Part shown: positions 1-7,810 of the stretch, piece by piece
Layout: each line of letters opens with the position of its first letter
Numbering within the stretch: position 1 is the first letter of the stretch
Assembly: GCF_001440405.1 (NCBI RefSeq)
Contig: NZ_LLXX01000198.1
Span: forward strand, 1 to 35,813
DNA length: 35,813 nucleotides
Direction of reading: 5' to 3'
From: Bradyrhizobium valentinum
Lineage (GTDB): Bacteria > Pseudomonadota > Alphaproteobacteria > Rhizobiales > Xanthobacteraceae
The notes under the pieces: model-generated
Told to the model about the DNA's origin: nothing
The model's database searches: none
What the model saw: only the letters and a program-made list of their open reading frames with translations
Translations under genes and position numbers: made by a program

Positions 1-40
1 CTGATCAATCATTCCCCTTGACAACCATATCCCCATACAA

Positions 41-100
41 GCCCGGATGAGCGAAGCGATATCCGGGTATTGCATATCGCTGCGCTCATGCGGGCTACTT
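41..100. repeat. Short palindromic intergenic repeat
   Basis: Self-complementary arms of the type cccggatgagcgaagcgat / atcgctgcgctcatgcggg are spaced closely here. Arms of this kind recur between genes in Bradyrhizobium genomes (recalled, not searched). No ORF with a ribosome-binding site overlaps it. Confidence 0.5.
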
Positions 101-182
101 GTTCAGACCCTATCCTGCGAACGATATCCCGGCTCTGCTGCCCGTTGATTTGCCTGGGCGCGCAAGCGCAGATTGCCGCTCG

Positions 183-725
183 CGAGTGCGACCAATTGGC
201 ACGACGGGCAAATCAGTAAAAGCTGTCCAGCCCTGTCGAAAAAATATTCCGCTTAACTTGTAACCCAAATCACCGGCATAACTCCGCGCATCTCATCCAC
301 CAAAGGGGCGTTGGCCACGTCACGAACGCGCGGTGAGATGCGGTGGACGCGAAGGGCGCTAGCTGACGTCGGCGCCTTTAGCGGACGGTGAAGTCGTGTG
401 GTTCGGGCGCCGCGGTGCTGGCGCTAAGTCCGAGAGAAGCGAAAGCTTCTCGCGGGCGACGGTGGCAAGAAAGCCGTTCACCGGGAAGAGCACGAAGTAA
501 GCCGTAACCCATCGCGCAGGGAAAGCCGGGATGCCTCCGCTGGACCTGTATGCTCGTGTGCGCATACCTTCTGCGCATTGCACACGAGACCGCGGGTGCA
601 GCGTGCACCCGGCTTTCCCTGCGCCCTTTGCTTCTGATGAGGGCGAAAAGTTACGCAAAGCTCGGGCGCTTCATGCCGCGAGAACGCGGCCGCACACCCT
701 CTCGCTGTTTGACAGTTGAATCCGA
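183..725. repeat. Long dispersed intergenic repeat, Bradyrhizobium type
   Basis: This block begins near the motif ttggcacgacgggcaaatca and continues through ggggcgttggccacgtcacg, gatgcggtggacgc, a cgcagggaaagccgggatgc / cacccggctttccctgcgcc inverted pair (about 513-627) and tcatgccgcgagaacgcgg. I recall this string of motifs, in this order, as a recurrent non-coding block in Bradyrhizobium. It often produces spurious hypothetical proteins with a GAGKAGC motif. ORFs exist on both strands here, but none has a ribosome-binding site or coding-like composition. I read the 1-988 gap as repeat DNA rather than genes. Confidence 0.55.
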
Positions 726-762
726 ACAATGACCGATGACGCAAGCCTGAATAGGTGATCCG

Positions 763-915
763 TCACCCCGGGATGAACGCAATTGCGTTCACCCTGAGGT
801 GGCCGTGCGCAGCGCGGCCCTCGAAGGGCGACGGCCACGGGCCGCTCATCCTTCGAGACGCCGCTCCGCGGCTCCTTCGGAATAAGCGCAAGTGCGCTTA
901 TTCCTGAGATGACGG
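763..915. repeat. Intergenic repeat ending in atgacgg
   Basis: The block runs from gtcaccccgggatgaacgc to ctgagatgacgg and contains two small hairpins, cgcaattgcg and ataagcgcaagtgcgcttat. The phrase ctcatccttcgagacgccgc in the middle is typical of a dispersed repeat of this group (recalled). It lies just downstream of the DUF892 gene, which is read toward it, so its hairpins could help end that transcript. Confidence 0.5.
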
Positions 916-988
916 AGATGGAGCTAGCGTATTGCCTGGGTCCATCTCATGCTGCCGCGGTTGAGCGCTTCCGAGCGCAAGCCTCGCC

Positions 989-1483
989 TCACGCCGCCAG
1001 CGCATCCGGATTGACTTCGCCCTTGGCGATGTCGGTGAGAATGGCGTCGGCCTCTTTCTCTTCCAGCAGGCTGTCGTGCAAGATCATCTGGTCGTCCCGC
1101 AGTTCGAGCTGGCCGGCCAGCGCAGCGGCTGAGCCGTAGGCGGCGATCTCGTAATGCTCGAGCTTCTGCGCGGATGCGATCAGGCCCGCATCTCGAAGAT
1201 CGTCGCCTTCCAGGATGCCGAGCATCTTGCGGGTTTCCCCGATGAGGGCCTGCATGGCCTGATCGACATGCGCCGTCGGGTCAGTGTCATGTCTGCGAAG
1301 GATGCCGACAAGGCGTTCCTTCTGCCTCATTGTCTCCGCATGATGGTCGACCAGGGCATCCTTCAACGCCGGGTGGGATGCGGCAGCCGCCATGCGCAAC
1401 AGCGCTTCCGCAAGCTGCTCCTCCATACTCACCAGTTCCTGCAGTTCGGCGAGGTACATGTCCTTGAAATTGCTGATTTCCAT
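989..1483 (-). CDS. DUF892 (YciE/YciF-type) ferritin-like protein
   Basis: This 164-residue protein is almost entirely helical and fits the DUF892/YciE group of ferritin-like four-helix proteins, which are usually stress-induced and cytoplasmic. The pattern NFKDMYLAELQEL at the N-terminus, then Glu and His residues spaced along helices (EEQLAEAL, HHAETMRQKERL, EHYEIAAYG, EEKEADAIL), matches the carboxylate/His metal-site layout of the family. Length is normal for the family. The start ATG is at 1483. A GGAAC-N17-CGTT element about 115 bases upstream points at this gene, which suggests control by the general stress sigma factor EcfG. Metal binding and ferroxidase activity are inferred, not seen. 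Confidence 0.88.
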   Translation of the reverse strand: MEISNFKDMYLAELQELVSMEEQLAEALLRMAAAASHPALKDALVDHHAETMRQKERLVGILRRHDTDPTAHVDQAMQALIGETRKMLGILEGDDLRDAGLIASAQKLEHYEIAAYGSAAALAGQLELRDDQMILHDSLLEEKEADAILTDIAKGEVNPDALAA

Positions 1484-1596
1484 GACGAAATCCTCATCAT
1501 TGGATGTGTACGGGCTTCCGGCCGTCGCAGAATTCCGGAAGGAGCGGGCACAGACTGAGCGGCCTTTTCGTGTTCCAGGCCGACAATGTCTTTCTC

Positions 1597-1622
1597 AACG
1601 AGGCCGCAACGCATCTTGTTCC
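1597..1622 (-). promoter_or_regulatory. EcfG-type stress promoter for DUF892 gene
   Basis: Read on the minus strand the site is GGAAC, 17 bases, CGTT. This matches exactly the -35/-10 consensus (GGAAC-N16/17-CGTT) published for the alphaproteobacterial general stress sigma factor EcfG/RpoE2. It points at the DUF892 gene whose ATG is at 1483, giving a leader of roughly 105 bases. DUF892 proteins are common members of such regulons, which strengthens the call. Confidence 0.65.
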
Positions 1623-1646
1623 GGACCAGGCCTGAGAGGTGCTGCC

Positions 1647-1835
1647 ATGACGGAATGGTATTTTGTTTGGGTCGAAGGTCTGCGCGGGCCCATGCCACAG
1701 AAATGGTCATCGGAGGGGCTTTGGGGGCAGATCGGCCGTCAGGACGTCATCGTTCGCTTTGCGCTGAGCGATGCGGAGGCGCATTTGCCGCTCGACGAGT
1801 TGGCGAGGCGGCACCCTATTCCCGACGAGAGGTAG
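1647..1835 (+). CDS. Small protein of unknown function, 62 aa
   Basis: This is a short acidic protein starting MTEWYFVWVEGLRGP and containing GLWGQIGRQDVIVRF and LPLDELARRHP. I do not recognise a named family. The ATG at 1647 is preceded by GAGAGG with a seven-base spacer, so the start is well supported; the open frame extends further upstream, but that part has no ribosome-binding site. It is transcribed divergently from the DUF892 gene, whose stress promoter lies in the shared upstream region. The aromatic-rich N-terminus followed by an amphipathic stretch suggests a small folded soluble protein. It could be a false ORF, but the ribosome-binding site and composition argue for a gene. Confidence 0.55.
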   Translation: MTEWYFVWVEGLRGPMPQKWSSEGLWGQIGRQDVIVRFALSDAEAHLPLDELARRHPIPDER

Positions 1836-1912
1836 ATAGAGGTCGCCCGGCAGCGTGCGCGTTCCGCAGGGTTCCGCGCGGCAGCCGCAACATTTTCGAG
1901 CAGATGTTTTGC

Positions 1913-1937
1913 GGAACATTGCGAATTTAATTTCGTT
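1913..1937 (+). promoter_or_regulatory. EcfG-type stress promoter upstream of 2163 gene
   Basis: GGAAC, 16 bases, CGTT in an AT-richer patch, again an exact match to the GGAAC-N16/17-CGTT consensus for EcfG. It reads toward the small gene at 2163, with a leader of about 220 bases. No other gene or repeat was seen in the 1836-2162 gap. This is the second such element within about 350 bases. Confidence 0.6.
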
Positions 1938-2162
1938 GCCCGGTTGAACCGGCGCAAAGAGGCACCACTGTCCCGCATTCAATTCGCGATGCTTGCGAAA
2001 TTGAATCAGAACTTGCGAACCAGCGCGGCGTGCTGGTGGGGACGAGCGATCAAGATCCGACACCCTTGACGTCTTTCGTATCCTTCGCAGGAAGCAGCCG
2101 CGTGGCGGTCCTAGCCGTTACGCGGTCCTCGACCAACCCAGAAGCTAGTTAAGGAGTCGTGC

Positions 2163-2453
2163 ATGAAATTGAACTCGGCACAGGTAGAACGCACCTTGAA
2201 GCAATTCGAGGCCCAGGCGCTTCCCGACGATCATCCGGTGGTCCCGCAACTGGCCAGTATGTTCGGGGATCATACGTTTTTCCTCGACAGCGGCGGGCTC
2301 AACGTCCTGGAACCCACCGAGGCTTCCGAGCCGAACACATCAATCGGCATGATCGTCAACCTTGCCTATTGGAGCGATGAGACGCTGACGAAACTGTCGC
2401 CGCACGAGCCCGAGCCTACAGGCGTTATCGTCAGCCTCGAATCCAAGCACTGA
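2163..2453 (+). CDS. Small conserved-looking protein, 96 aa, unknown function
   Basis: The start ATG at 2163 follows AAGGAG at ideal spacing, so this is almost certainly translated. The protein opens MKLNSAQVERTLKQFEAQ, a likely helix, then has QLASMFGDHTFFLDSGGL, and ends in an acidic, proline-containing tail (SPHEPEPTGVIVSLESKH). There is no signal peptide, membrane segment or cysteine. I do not recognise a named domain. The EcfG-type promoter at 1913 suggests it is part of the general stress response together with the nearby DUF892 gene. Confidence 0.75.
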   Translation: MKLNSAQVERTLKQFEAQALPDDHPVVPQLASMFGDHTFFLDSGGLNVLEPTEASEPNTSIGMIVNLAYWSDETLTKLSPHEPEPTGVIVSLESKH

Positions 2454-2638
2454 CGCTGGAGGCGATCATGTCGCGGCGGGGCCGGTCAGCACGTATCAGG
2501 CCGGACCCGCACCGCGATCTGTCAGGTCCCGCATGTGGCGCGGCCGAGCGGCTTCTTCCGCTGATCCAACCGCTATTGTAGCGGCGGGTCGTTGCTGTTT
2601 GGGCAAGTGATACTCTTGTGCAGAATTGGCGGCGCTGC

Positions 2639-2890
2639 TCAGGCTTCGAAATGAACCCCGATCCGCTTCTCCTTGCGCCAGACGACGCGGCACGGCAGAC
2701 GGAGGTGGTCGGCTTCGATCACCAGGGTGAAGCGTTCGGGAATGCCGACGGGGGAGATCACCTCAAGCGCGGCGCCGGTTTCGGAAAGATTGCGCACCGT
2801 GCAATCGATGACGGCACTTCCGCCGCCAAACGTAATCTTGCCCGATTTCAATAACCGCCGCCGTGGTGCTATTCTGTGCTCGTCCACCAC
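2639..2890 (-). CDS. PilZ domain protein, stand-alone
   Basis: An 83-residue protein made of a single PilZ domain, the family that binds the second messenger cyclic di-GMP. Both binding motifs look intact: RxxxR as R6-IAP-R10 and NxSxxG as N34-LSET-G39. The domain then shows the usual beta-barrel strands (GAALEVISPVGIP, FTLVIEADHLRLPCRVVW, RIGVHFEA). The start is GTG at 2890, chosen because GGAGG lies five bases upstream; the ATG two bases further on is out of frame. It has no attached effector domain, so it probably acts through a protein partner that cannot be named from here. The gene stands alone, upstream of the reductase gene. Confidence 0.88.
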   Translation of the reverse strand: MVDEHRIAPRRRLLKSGKITFGGGSAVIDCTVRNLSETGAALEVISPVGIPERFTLVIEADHLRLPCRVVWRKEKRIGVHFEA

Positions 2891-2996
2891 ATGGACCTCC
2901 GCCTGAACAGGAAAGTTTAGACGCGCAGGGTTACTATCCTGTTACAGGTTACTGTCTCGTTACCGCGCAACGCAAAGTGGTGGGCTGCCAATCGGC

Positions 2997-4019
2997 TCAT
3001 CGGGCATGGCCGTCCGTCCGCGCCCGCCGCCCCTCAATCGGATAGGCCGGATCATTGAACCCCGGCGTCGAGGGATGGCCGCTCACCACGAGTTGATCGA
3101 TCAACGCCTCGTCCTCGGCCGTGAAGCGGTAGTCGAGCGCCTTGATGTAATCGTCCCATTGTTCCTCGGTTCGCGGACCCGCGATCACCCCGCTCACGAA
3201 AGACGAATTCAGCACCCATGACACCGCGAACTGCCCGGCGGTGATGCCGCGGGCCTCGGCGTGCCGCTTGATCTCCTGAGCAAGCTGCAGCGATTCCGGC
3301 CGCCATTCGGTCTGCATCATCCGCTTGTCGGCGCGGCCGGCGCGGGTCTCCTTGTCGGGCGCCGCATCCGGCTTGTACTTGCCGGTCAGCACACCGCGCG
3401 CCAGCGGGCTATAGGGCACGATGCCGAGGCCGTAAAAGCCGCAAGCTGGAAAATGCTCGACCTCGGGCATCCGGTTCATAGCGTTGTAATAGGGCTGGCT
3501 GACGATCGGGCGATCGATGCCGCTCTTGTCGCAGATGTTGCAGATCTCGGCGACGCGCCAGGCGCGGTAGTTCGAGACGCCGAAATAGCGGATCTTGCCC
3601 TGGCGCATCAGGTCGCCCATGGCGCGCACCGTCTCCTCCAGCGGCGTCGCGTGGTCCTCCTTGTGCAGGTAGTAAATGTCGATGTGGTGGGTGCCGAGCC
3701 GTTTCAAGCTTTCGTCCGCCGCCTGCAGCACCCAGCGCCGCGACAGCCCGCCGCGATTGGGATCGTCGCCGATCTGGTTGGCGAGCTTTGTCGCGAGGAT
3801 CCAGCTGTGCCTGTTGTTGGAAATGGCGCGGCCGACCACTTGCTCGGACTGGCCGCCATTATAGGCGTCCGCGGTGTCGATGAAGTTGATGCCGGCCTCG
3901 CGCGCGCGTCCCACGATGCGCGACGACGTCGCCTCGTCGGTTGGTCCGCCGAACATCATGGTGCCCAGACAGATCGGCGAAATCTTCAGGCCGCTGCGGC
4001 CGAGGTGGCGGTATTGCAT
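2997..4019 (-). CDS. Aldo/keto reductase
   Basis: This 340-residue TIM-barrel NAD(P)H-dependent oxidoreductase belongs to the aldo/keto reductase superfamily. The catalytic tetrad is visible: D48 and Y53 in FIDTADAYNGG, K78 in ILATKLA and H119 in YYLHKEDH. The C-terminal cofactor-binding stretch VSGVIAGPRTEEQ is of the bacterial YajO/YghZ/Tas kind. The start ATG at 4019 follows GGAGGAG. It lies 29 bases downstream of the thioesterase gene on the same strand, so the two are probably co-transcribed. The substrate is unknown; members reduce aldehydes and ketones, so detoxification of reactive carbonyls is plausible but unproven. Confidence 0.92.
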   Translation of the reverse strand: MQYRHLGRSGLKISPICLGTMMFGGPTDEATSSRIVGRAREAGINFIDTADAYNGGQSEQVVGRAISNNRHSWILATKLANQIGDDPNRGGLSRRWVLQAADESLKRLGTHHIDIYYLHKEDHATPLEETVRAMGDLMRQGKIRYFGVSNYRAWRVAEICNICDKSGIDRPIVSQPYYNAMNRMPEVEHFPACGFYGLGIVPYSPLARGVLTGKYKPDAAPDKETRAGRADKRMMQTEWRPESLQLAQEIKRHAEARGITAGQFAVSWVLNSSFVSGVIAGPRTEEQWDDYIKALDYRFTAEDEALIDQLVVSGHPSTPGFNDPAYPIEGRRARTDGHAR

Positions 4020-4048
4020 GGGTTGGTCTCCTCCGGCTTTGACGGACC

Positions 4049-4474
4049 CTAACTCTCACCCTTCAATATCTTGAACACACCGCTCGCCATCGCGATACAG
4101 CGCTTATCGACGGTCACCTCTGTCGTGATGAAGATCAGGCTGCGGGTTGAGCGCACCACGTGCGGCTTCGATACCAGGACCTCACCGATCTTGCCGGCTT
4201 CGACGAAATGCGTGTCGAGCTGCACCGTCGCCAGCGTCGGCTTGCCCGACACGAAGCGGGCGGTCATGCCGCAGGTGCGGTCGGCGAAGGTCATGATGAC
4301 GCCGCCCTGCACCAGGCCGCGGCGGTTGTGATGCTTGTCCTCGGTGATGAGCGCGAATTCATGCACGCCGTCGACGACGCGCTGCCACAGCGGGCCGACC
4401 AGATGCAGGAAGCCTGACGTTTCGACGATCTTCCAGCCGTCGGATTTGAGTTTGTCCGCGGCCTTGGCTGTCAT
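4049..4474 (-). CDS. PaaI-type hotdog thioesterase
   Basis: A 141-residue hotdog-fold protein of the PaaI-like acyl-CoA thioesterase group. The central motif NRRGLVQGGVIMTFADRTCG has the family layout, with the GG turn and an Asp (in FADRTCG) at the position of the usual catalytic acid. The following strands (TVQLDTHFVEAGKIGEVL, SLIFITTEVTV) and the end CIAMASGVFKIL also fit. The first gene of a probable two-gene unit with the aldo/keto reductase. The specific acyl-CoA substrate cannot be told. The usual HGG is changed to QGG, a variation found in the superfamily. Confidence 0.85.
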   Translation of the reverse strand: MTAKAADKLKSDGWKIVETSGFLHLVGPLWQRVVDGVHEFALITEDKHHNRRGLVQGGVIMTFADRTCGMTARFVSGKPTLATVQLDTHFVEAGKIGEVLVSKPHVVRSTRSLIFITTEVTVDKRCIAMASGVFKILKGES

Positions 4475-4553
4475 GTCGTGCTTTCCGTTTCCTGCGGGCT
4501 GTCATGTTGTCCGGGTCATTTCATCTGATGCGCTGGTGTTGTAGTCAAGCGGG

Positions 4554-5183
4554 ATGGCCTGGTCATTTGACGATACCACACGGCGGAATATCGCAAGCCT
4601 CTGCGCGGCATTCGCGCGGGCGCCTTCGGGCGGCGCAGAGCCTGAGCTGAAGCGCGCGGCGGTAGCCATTGCCCTGACGGAAGCAGAGGCCGGTGGGGGC
4701 ACGACGTTTCTGCTGACCCGCCGTGCGGCGACCTTGCGTTCGCACGCCGCCCAATGGGCGTTGCCGGGCGGGCGCTGCGACGACGGTGAGACGCAGGCGC
4801 AGGCCGCGCTGCGCGAGCTGCATGAAGAACTCGGCGTTGGCCTCGGCGAGGGCGATGTGCTTGGCCTGCTTGACGATTACCCGACGCGATCGGGCTATCT
4901 CATCACGCCCGTCGTGGTCTGGGTCGGCACCAGCGCCGATATCGTGCCCAATCCGGCGGAGGTCGCTTCCGTCCATCGCGTCGCACTTGACGACATCGAG
5001 CGCGAGGGAGTCTTCAGCTTCACCACGATCCCTGAAAGCACGCGGCGCGTGGTCCGCTTTCGCCATGCCGGCCACCATATCCACGCGCCGACGGCAGCGC
5101 TGATCTATCAATTTGCTGAAGTGCTGGCTGGCCGCGATACCCGCGTCGCCGAGTTGGAGCAGCCGGTCTTCGCCTGGAAGTAA
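4554..5183 (+). CDS. Nudix hydrolase, CoA pyrophosphatase type
   Basis: A 209-residue Nudix hydrolase. The Nudix box is present as GGRCDDGETQAQAALRELHEELG, interrupted only by normal spacing, with the REL..EE metal ligands intact. The segment just before it, LLTRRAATLRSHAAQWALPGG, resembles the signature of CoA diphosphatases of the NudL/NUDT7 group, which split coenzyme A into 4'-phosphopantetheine and 3',5'-ADP. The second CoA-group feature, YLITPVVVWVG, also fits. The gene is divergent from the thioesterase gene, another CoA-related enzyme. The ribosome-binding site is weak (AAGCGGG close to the ATG). Confidence 0.87.
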   Translation: MAWSFDDTTRRNIASLCAAFARAPSGGAEPELKRAAVAIALTEAEAGGGTTFLLTRRAATLRSHAAQWALPGGRCDDGETQAQAALRELHEELGVGLGEGDVLGLLDDYPTRSGYLITPVVVWVGTSADIVPNPAEVASVHRVALDDIEREGVFSFTTIPESTRRVVRFRHAGHHIHAPTAALIYQFAEVLAGRDTRVAELEQPVFAWK

Positions 5184-5187
5184 GGCC

Positions 5188-5338
5188 GTCATTGCGAGCC
5201 ACCCGGTCGGCGCGTAGCGCCGCCGGATGACAGGCTCCGCGAAGCAATCCATTTCGCGGCTTGCGGAAGCGTGGATTGCTTCGTCGCTTCAGCGCAAAAT
5301 TGCTTTGCAATTTTGTCGCGAGCTCCTCGCAATGACGG
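5188..5338. repeat. Intergenic palindromic repeat, gtcattgcgagc type
   Basis: The block begins gtcattgcgagc and ends ctcgcaatgac, its inverse. Inside are gaagcaatcca / tggattgcttc and caaaattgctttgcaatttt, so the whole 150 bases can fold on itself. A minimal version of the same ends occurs at 24480-24505. This is a repeat style common in Bradyrhizobium intergenic DNA (recalled). Confidence 0.7.
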
Positions 5339-5434
5339 ACCCGTCGGATGCCAGCAGGCTGGGTTGCGAACACGGCACGTTTCAGCGACGATGGCAGCGC
5401 CAACAAGAAGAACAGTCCTGGGAGCGCGCTCATC

Positions 5435-6415
5435 ATGCCCATTTGGATCAAGACGTTTTGTGTCGTCGCTGCGCTGCTCGGCCCGAGCGTAGCCACCAAT
5501 TCAGCGCGAGCGCAAAACTATCCGGCCCGCGCCATCACCCTGGTAATTCCATTCGCACCGGGCGGCAGTACCTCGATCGTCGGCCGCGCCATCGCCGACA
5601 AGATGAGCGAGCTGCTCGGCGAGAAGGTCGTGGCCGACAATCGGCCCGGCGCCGGCGGCACGGTCGGCACCAAGGCGGTCGCCAAAAGCGATCCCGATGG
5701 TTACACGCTGCTCCTGGGCTACACCGGCACGCTGGCGATCGGTCCCTCGCTCTACAAGAACCCCGGCTACGATCCGCGCAAGGACTTTGCGCCGATCGGC
5801 ATGATCGGCAACGCGCCGAATTCACTGGTGGTGCATCCCTCGTTCCCCGCGAAAAGCGTGGCCGAACTGGTCGCCTATGCGAAGGTCAATCCCGACAAGG
5901 TCAATTTCGGTTCGGCCGGCGCCGGCACCGCCAGCCATATCACCGGCGAATATTTTGCTCGCGCCGCCGGCATCAAGCTCGTGCACATTCCCTACAAGGG
6001 CACGGGTCCTGCGCTGACCGATCTTCTCGGCGGCCACATCCCGATGGCGTTCGCGCCGATTCCGGCCTCGCACGCCAATGTCTCCGCCGGCAAGTTGCGC
6101 GCACTTGCGGTGACCAGCGTCACCCGCTCGGGCCTCTTGCCCGATGTGCCGACGATGATGGAAACGGGCCTGTCCGGGTTCGACGCCTCGCTCTATTACG
6201 GCCTCGTAGCCCCCGCCGGCACGCCGCGGCCGATCATCGAGAAACTGAACAAGGCGCTGCGCGACGCGCTGACCTCCGACGAGGTGAAGAAGCAATTGGG
6301 CAATGACGGCACCGAGATCACGCCCGGCACGCCGGAAGATTATGCCGACTTCATCGACAACGATGAGAAGAAATGGTCGCAGCTTGTGAAGGCCAGCGGC
6401 CTCGAGCAGGAGTAG
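5435..6415 (+). CDS. Bug/TctC-family tripartite tricarboxylate transporter binding protein
   Basis: A 326-residue periplasmic binding protein of the Bug family (TctC-like). After a Sec signal peptide (MPIWIKTFCVVAALL, cleavage near SARA-QNYP) it shows the family hallmark YPARAITLVIPFAPGGSTS, then VVADNRPGAGGTVG, DGYTLLLGYTGTLAI, FAPIGMIG and HIPYKGTGPALTDLLGG. The start at 5435 was chosen because GGGAGCG precedes it and the signal peptide follows directly; the open frame continues upstream through repeat DNA. No tctA or tctB membrane genes are adjacent, so it is an orphan Bug protein. Such orphans are numerous in beta- and alphaproteobacteria and may share a permease or act in sensing. Ligand unknown. 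Confidence 0.92.
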   Translation: MPIWIKTFCVVAALLGPSVATNSARAQNYPARAITLVIPFAPGGSTSIVGRAIADKMSELLGEKVVADNRPGAGGTVGTKAVAKSDPDGYTLLLGYTGTLAIGPSLYKNPGYDPRKDFAPIGMIGNAPNSLVVHPSFPAKSVAELVAYAKVNPDKVNFGSAGAGTASHITGEYFARAAGIKLVHIPYKGTGPALTDLLGGHIPMAFAPIPASHANVSAGKLRALAVTSVTRSGLLPDVPTMMETGLSGFDASLYYGLVAPAGTPRPIIEKLNKALRDALTSDEVKKQLGNDGTEITPGTPEDYADFIDNDEKKWSQLVKASGLEQE

Positions 6416-6423
6416 GACGGCTT

Positions 6424-6544
6424 TCCTTCTCCCCTTGTTGGAGAAGGTGGCGCGAAGCGCCGGATGAGGGGTTCTCTCCGCGGAGACAGACCCCTCATCC
6501 GCCTCCGCTTCGCTACGGCACCTTCTCCCACAAGGGGAGAAGGA
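6424..6544. repeat. Intergenic repeat with inverted ends tccttctcccc / ggggagaagga
   Basis: A 121-bp element whose ends are near-perfect inverted repeats (tccttctccccttgttggag and its partner ctcccacaaggggagaagga). The core contains ggggttctctccgcgga and gacccctcatccgcc. A related copy with the same core lies at 20327-20462 and a fragment at 7811-7843. It sits directly after the Bug gene and may serve as its transcript end. Confidence 0.75.
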
Positions 6545-6615
6545 AGAAAGAGCGCCGCCGAAAGTTCGGGCCGTTTCGGGGCTGACATCGCGGGCGCGCT
6601 TGCTACAACAGGCCG

Positions 6616-7806
6616 ATGCGCCTGCCATTGATTCGCATGGGTTCCGGATTCGTCACGCTCGCGCTGTTCGCGGGCGTGCCTGCAATGGCGATAGACGCGG
6701 ATCTGCTCCCTCCCACCGCCGCCGACGCGATGGCGCAAGGCGCCTCGCCGCAGGCGATTGCCGAATATCGCCGCAAGCTGAAGGAATATCAGGAAGCACG
6801 CGCCGCGTTCGACGAGGAGGCCGGCGCCTATTGGGCCGCAATCTCCGAGAAGCGAAAGGGCCGCAACGCCAAGCGGCGGGAACGCCAGGCTATTACGCTG
6901 GCCGATTACGTGCTGACGCAGCCGCCGGTCTATACCGGCCCGAAACGCCCCATTAGTCCGGAGCCGGAGGAAGAGAAGCCGCCGCGCAAGCCGCTGCCGG
7001 TGGTCGCCGATTTTCTGAAAGCGGCTGCCGACCATTTTCAGTTCGTGCCGCAGCGGCCGGCCGCCGAAGTCGAATTCAAGCGCGCCTATGCCCGCTACGC
7101 GCAGGCCGCGGGCCTGACGCGCGAGCAGGCGATTCGGGTCTATTCGTTCGAGACCGGCGGCAACGGCAATTACGACATGCAGTCGGGGCTGAATCCCTCG
7201 CGGCCGGGCTCGCGCGCGATCTCGACCGCGATCGGCTACAACCAGTTGCTCACCACCAACAGCGTCGAACTGCTAGCCGAACAGGGCCACGAATTCATCA
7301 AGGAGCTGACGGCGCGGGCCGCGACGCTGTCAGGTGCACCGCGCAAGGCGATGGATCATAAGCTTGCGGTGCTGAAAAAGATGGTAGCGTTCACGCGCAC
7401 CGTGCCGGATACCTGGTCCGAGCATGAGAAGCTCGCCAATACCCCGCAGGGCTGGGCAGTGCACGCCATGGTGCTCGATATCGACGTCGGGCCGATGCTG
7501 CAGACCCACAAGCTGCTGACGTCGGTCCATTTCGCGCGCGCCAAGGGCTACAATCGTCCGCTTACCGCCGCCGAGCTCGAAATGATGAACCTGACCGGTG
7601 ACGGCACCGGCCTTGACATGGTGACCATGCCGCAGGCGATGCGCGAGCAGGTGCCGACCTCGAACTTCTTCCAGCGCGGCGGCTACGAGCGCAACCCCGT
7701 CGCGATCCGGCACAACACGGTGGCGAAACTGCTGGCTGTCACTGACGAGCGCATGGATTTCAACAGTAGCAAGCCCGGCGCGAAAGAGCTGGCAGCGGCG
7801 TTTTGA
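6616..7806 (+). CDS. Exported protein with possible lysozyme-like domain
   Basis: A 396-residue protein with an N-terminal signal peptide (MRLPLIRMGSGFVTLALFAG, cleavage near PAMA-IDAD). A charged helical stretch follows (about 45-90), then a proline/glutamate linker (110-128), then a compact domain. In this domain YSFETGGNGNYDMQSGL (E179) followed by AISTAIGYNQLL (201-212) resembles the catalytic Glu and the A-x-G-x-x-Q motif of lysozyme-like transglycosylases. I infer a possible peptidoglycan-lytic or binding role; the match is weak and the rest is unrecognised. It sits between two copies of the same intergenic repeat. Confidence 0.7.
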   Translation: MRLPLIRMGSGFVTLALFAGVPAMAIDADLLPPTAADAMAQGASPQAIAEYRRKLKEYQEARAAFDEEAGAYWAAISEKRKGRNAKRRERQAITLADYVLTQPPVYTGPKRPISPEPEEEKPPRKPLPVVADFLKAAADHFQFVPQRPAAEVEFKRAYARYAQAAGLTREQAIRVYSFETGGNGNYDMQSGLNPSRPGSRAISTAIGYNQLLTTNSVELLAEQGHEFIKELTARAATLSGAPRKAMDHKLAVLKKMVAFTRTVPDTWSEHEKLANTPQGWAVHAMVLDIDVGPMLQTHKLLTSVHFARAKGYNRPLTAAELEMMNLTGDGTGLDMVTMPQAMREQVPTSNFFQRGGYERNPVAIRHNTVAKLLAVTDERMDFNSSKPGAKELAAAF

Positions 7807-7810
7807 TCTG

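Noticed and set aside
194..214. ttggcacgacgggcaaa as a possible sigma-54 promoter
   Set aside because: It has TGGCAC, but the -12 TTGC half is missing at the right spacing, and the sequence belongs to the dispersed repeat.
359..744. Overlapping ORFs on both strands with a GAGKAGC-like motif
   Set aside because: They lie in a dispersed repeat, have no ribosome-binding site, and are a known style of spurious hypothetical protein in Bradyrhizobium.
5227..6306. 359-codon plus-strand ORF overlapping the Bug gene in another frame
   Set aside because: Arginine-rich out-of-frame shadow; the Bug frame has the signal peptide and family motifs.
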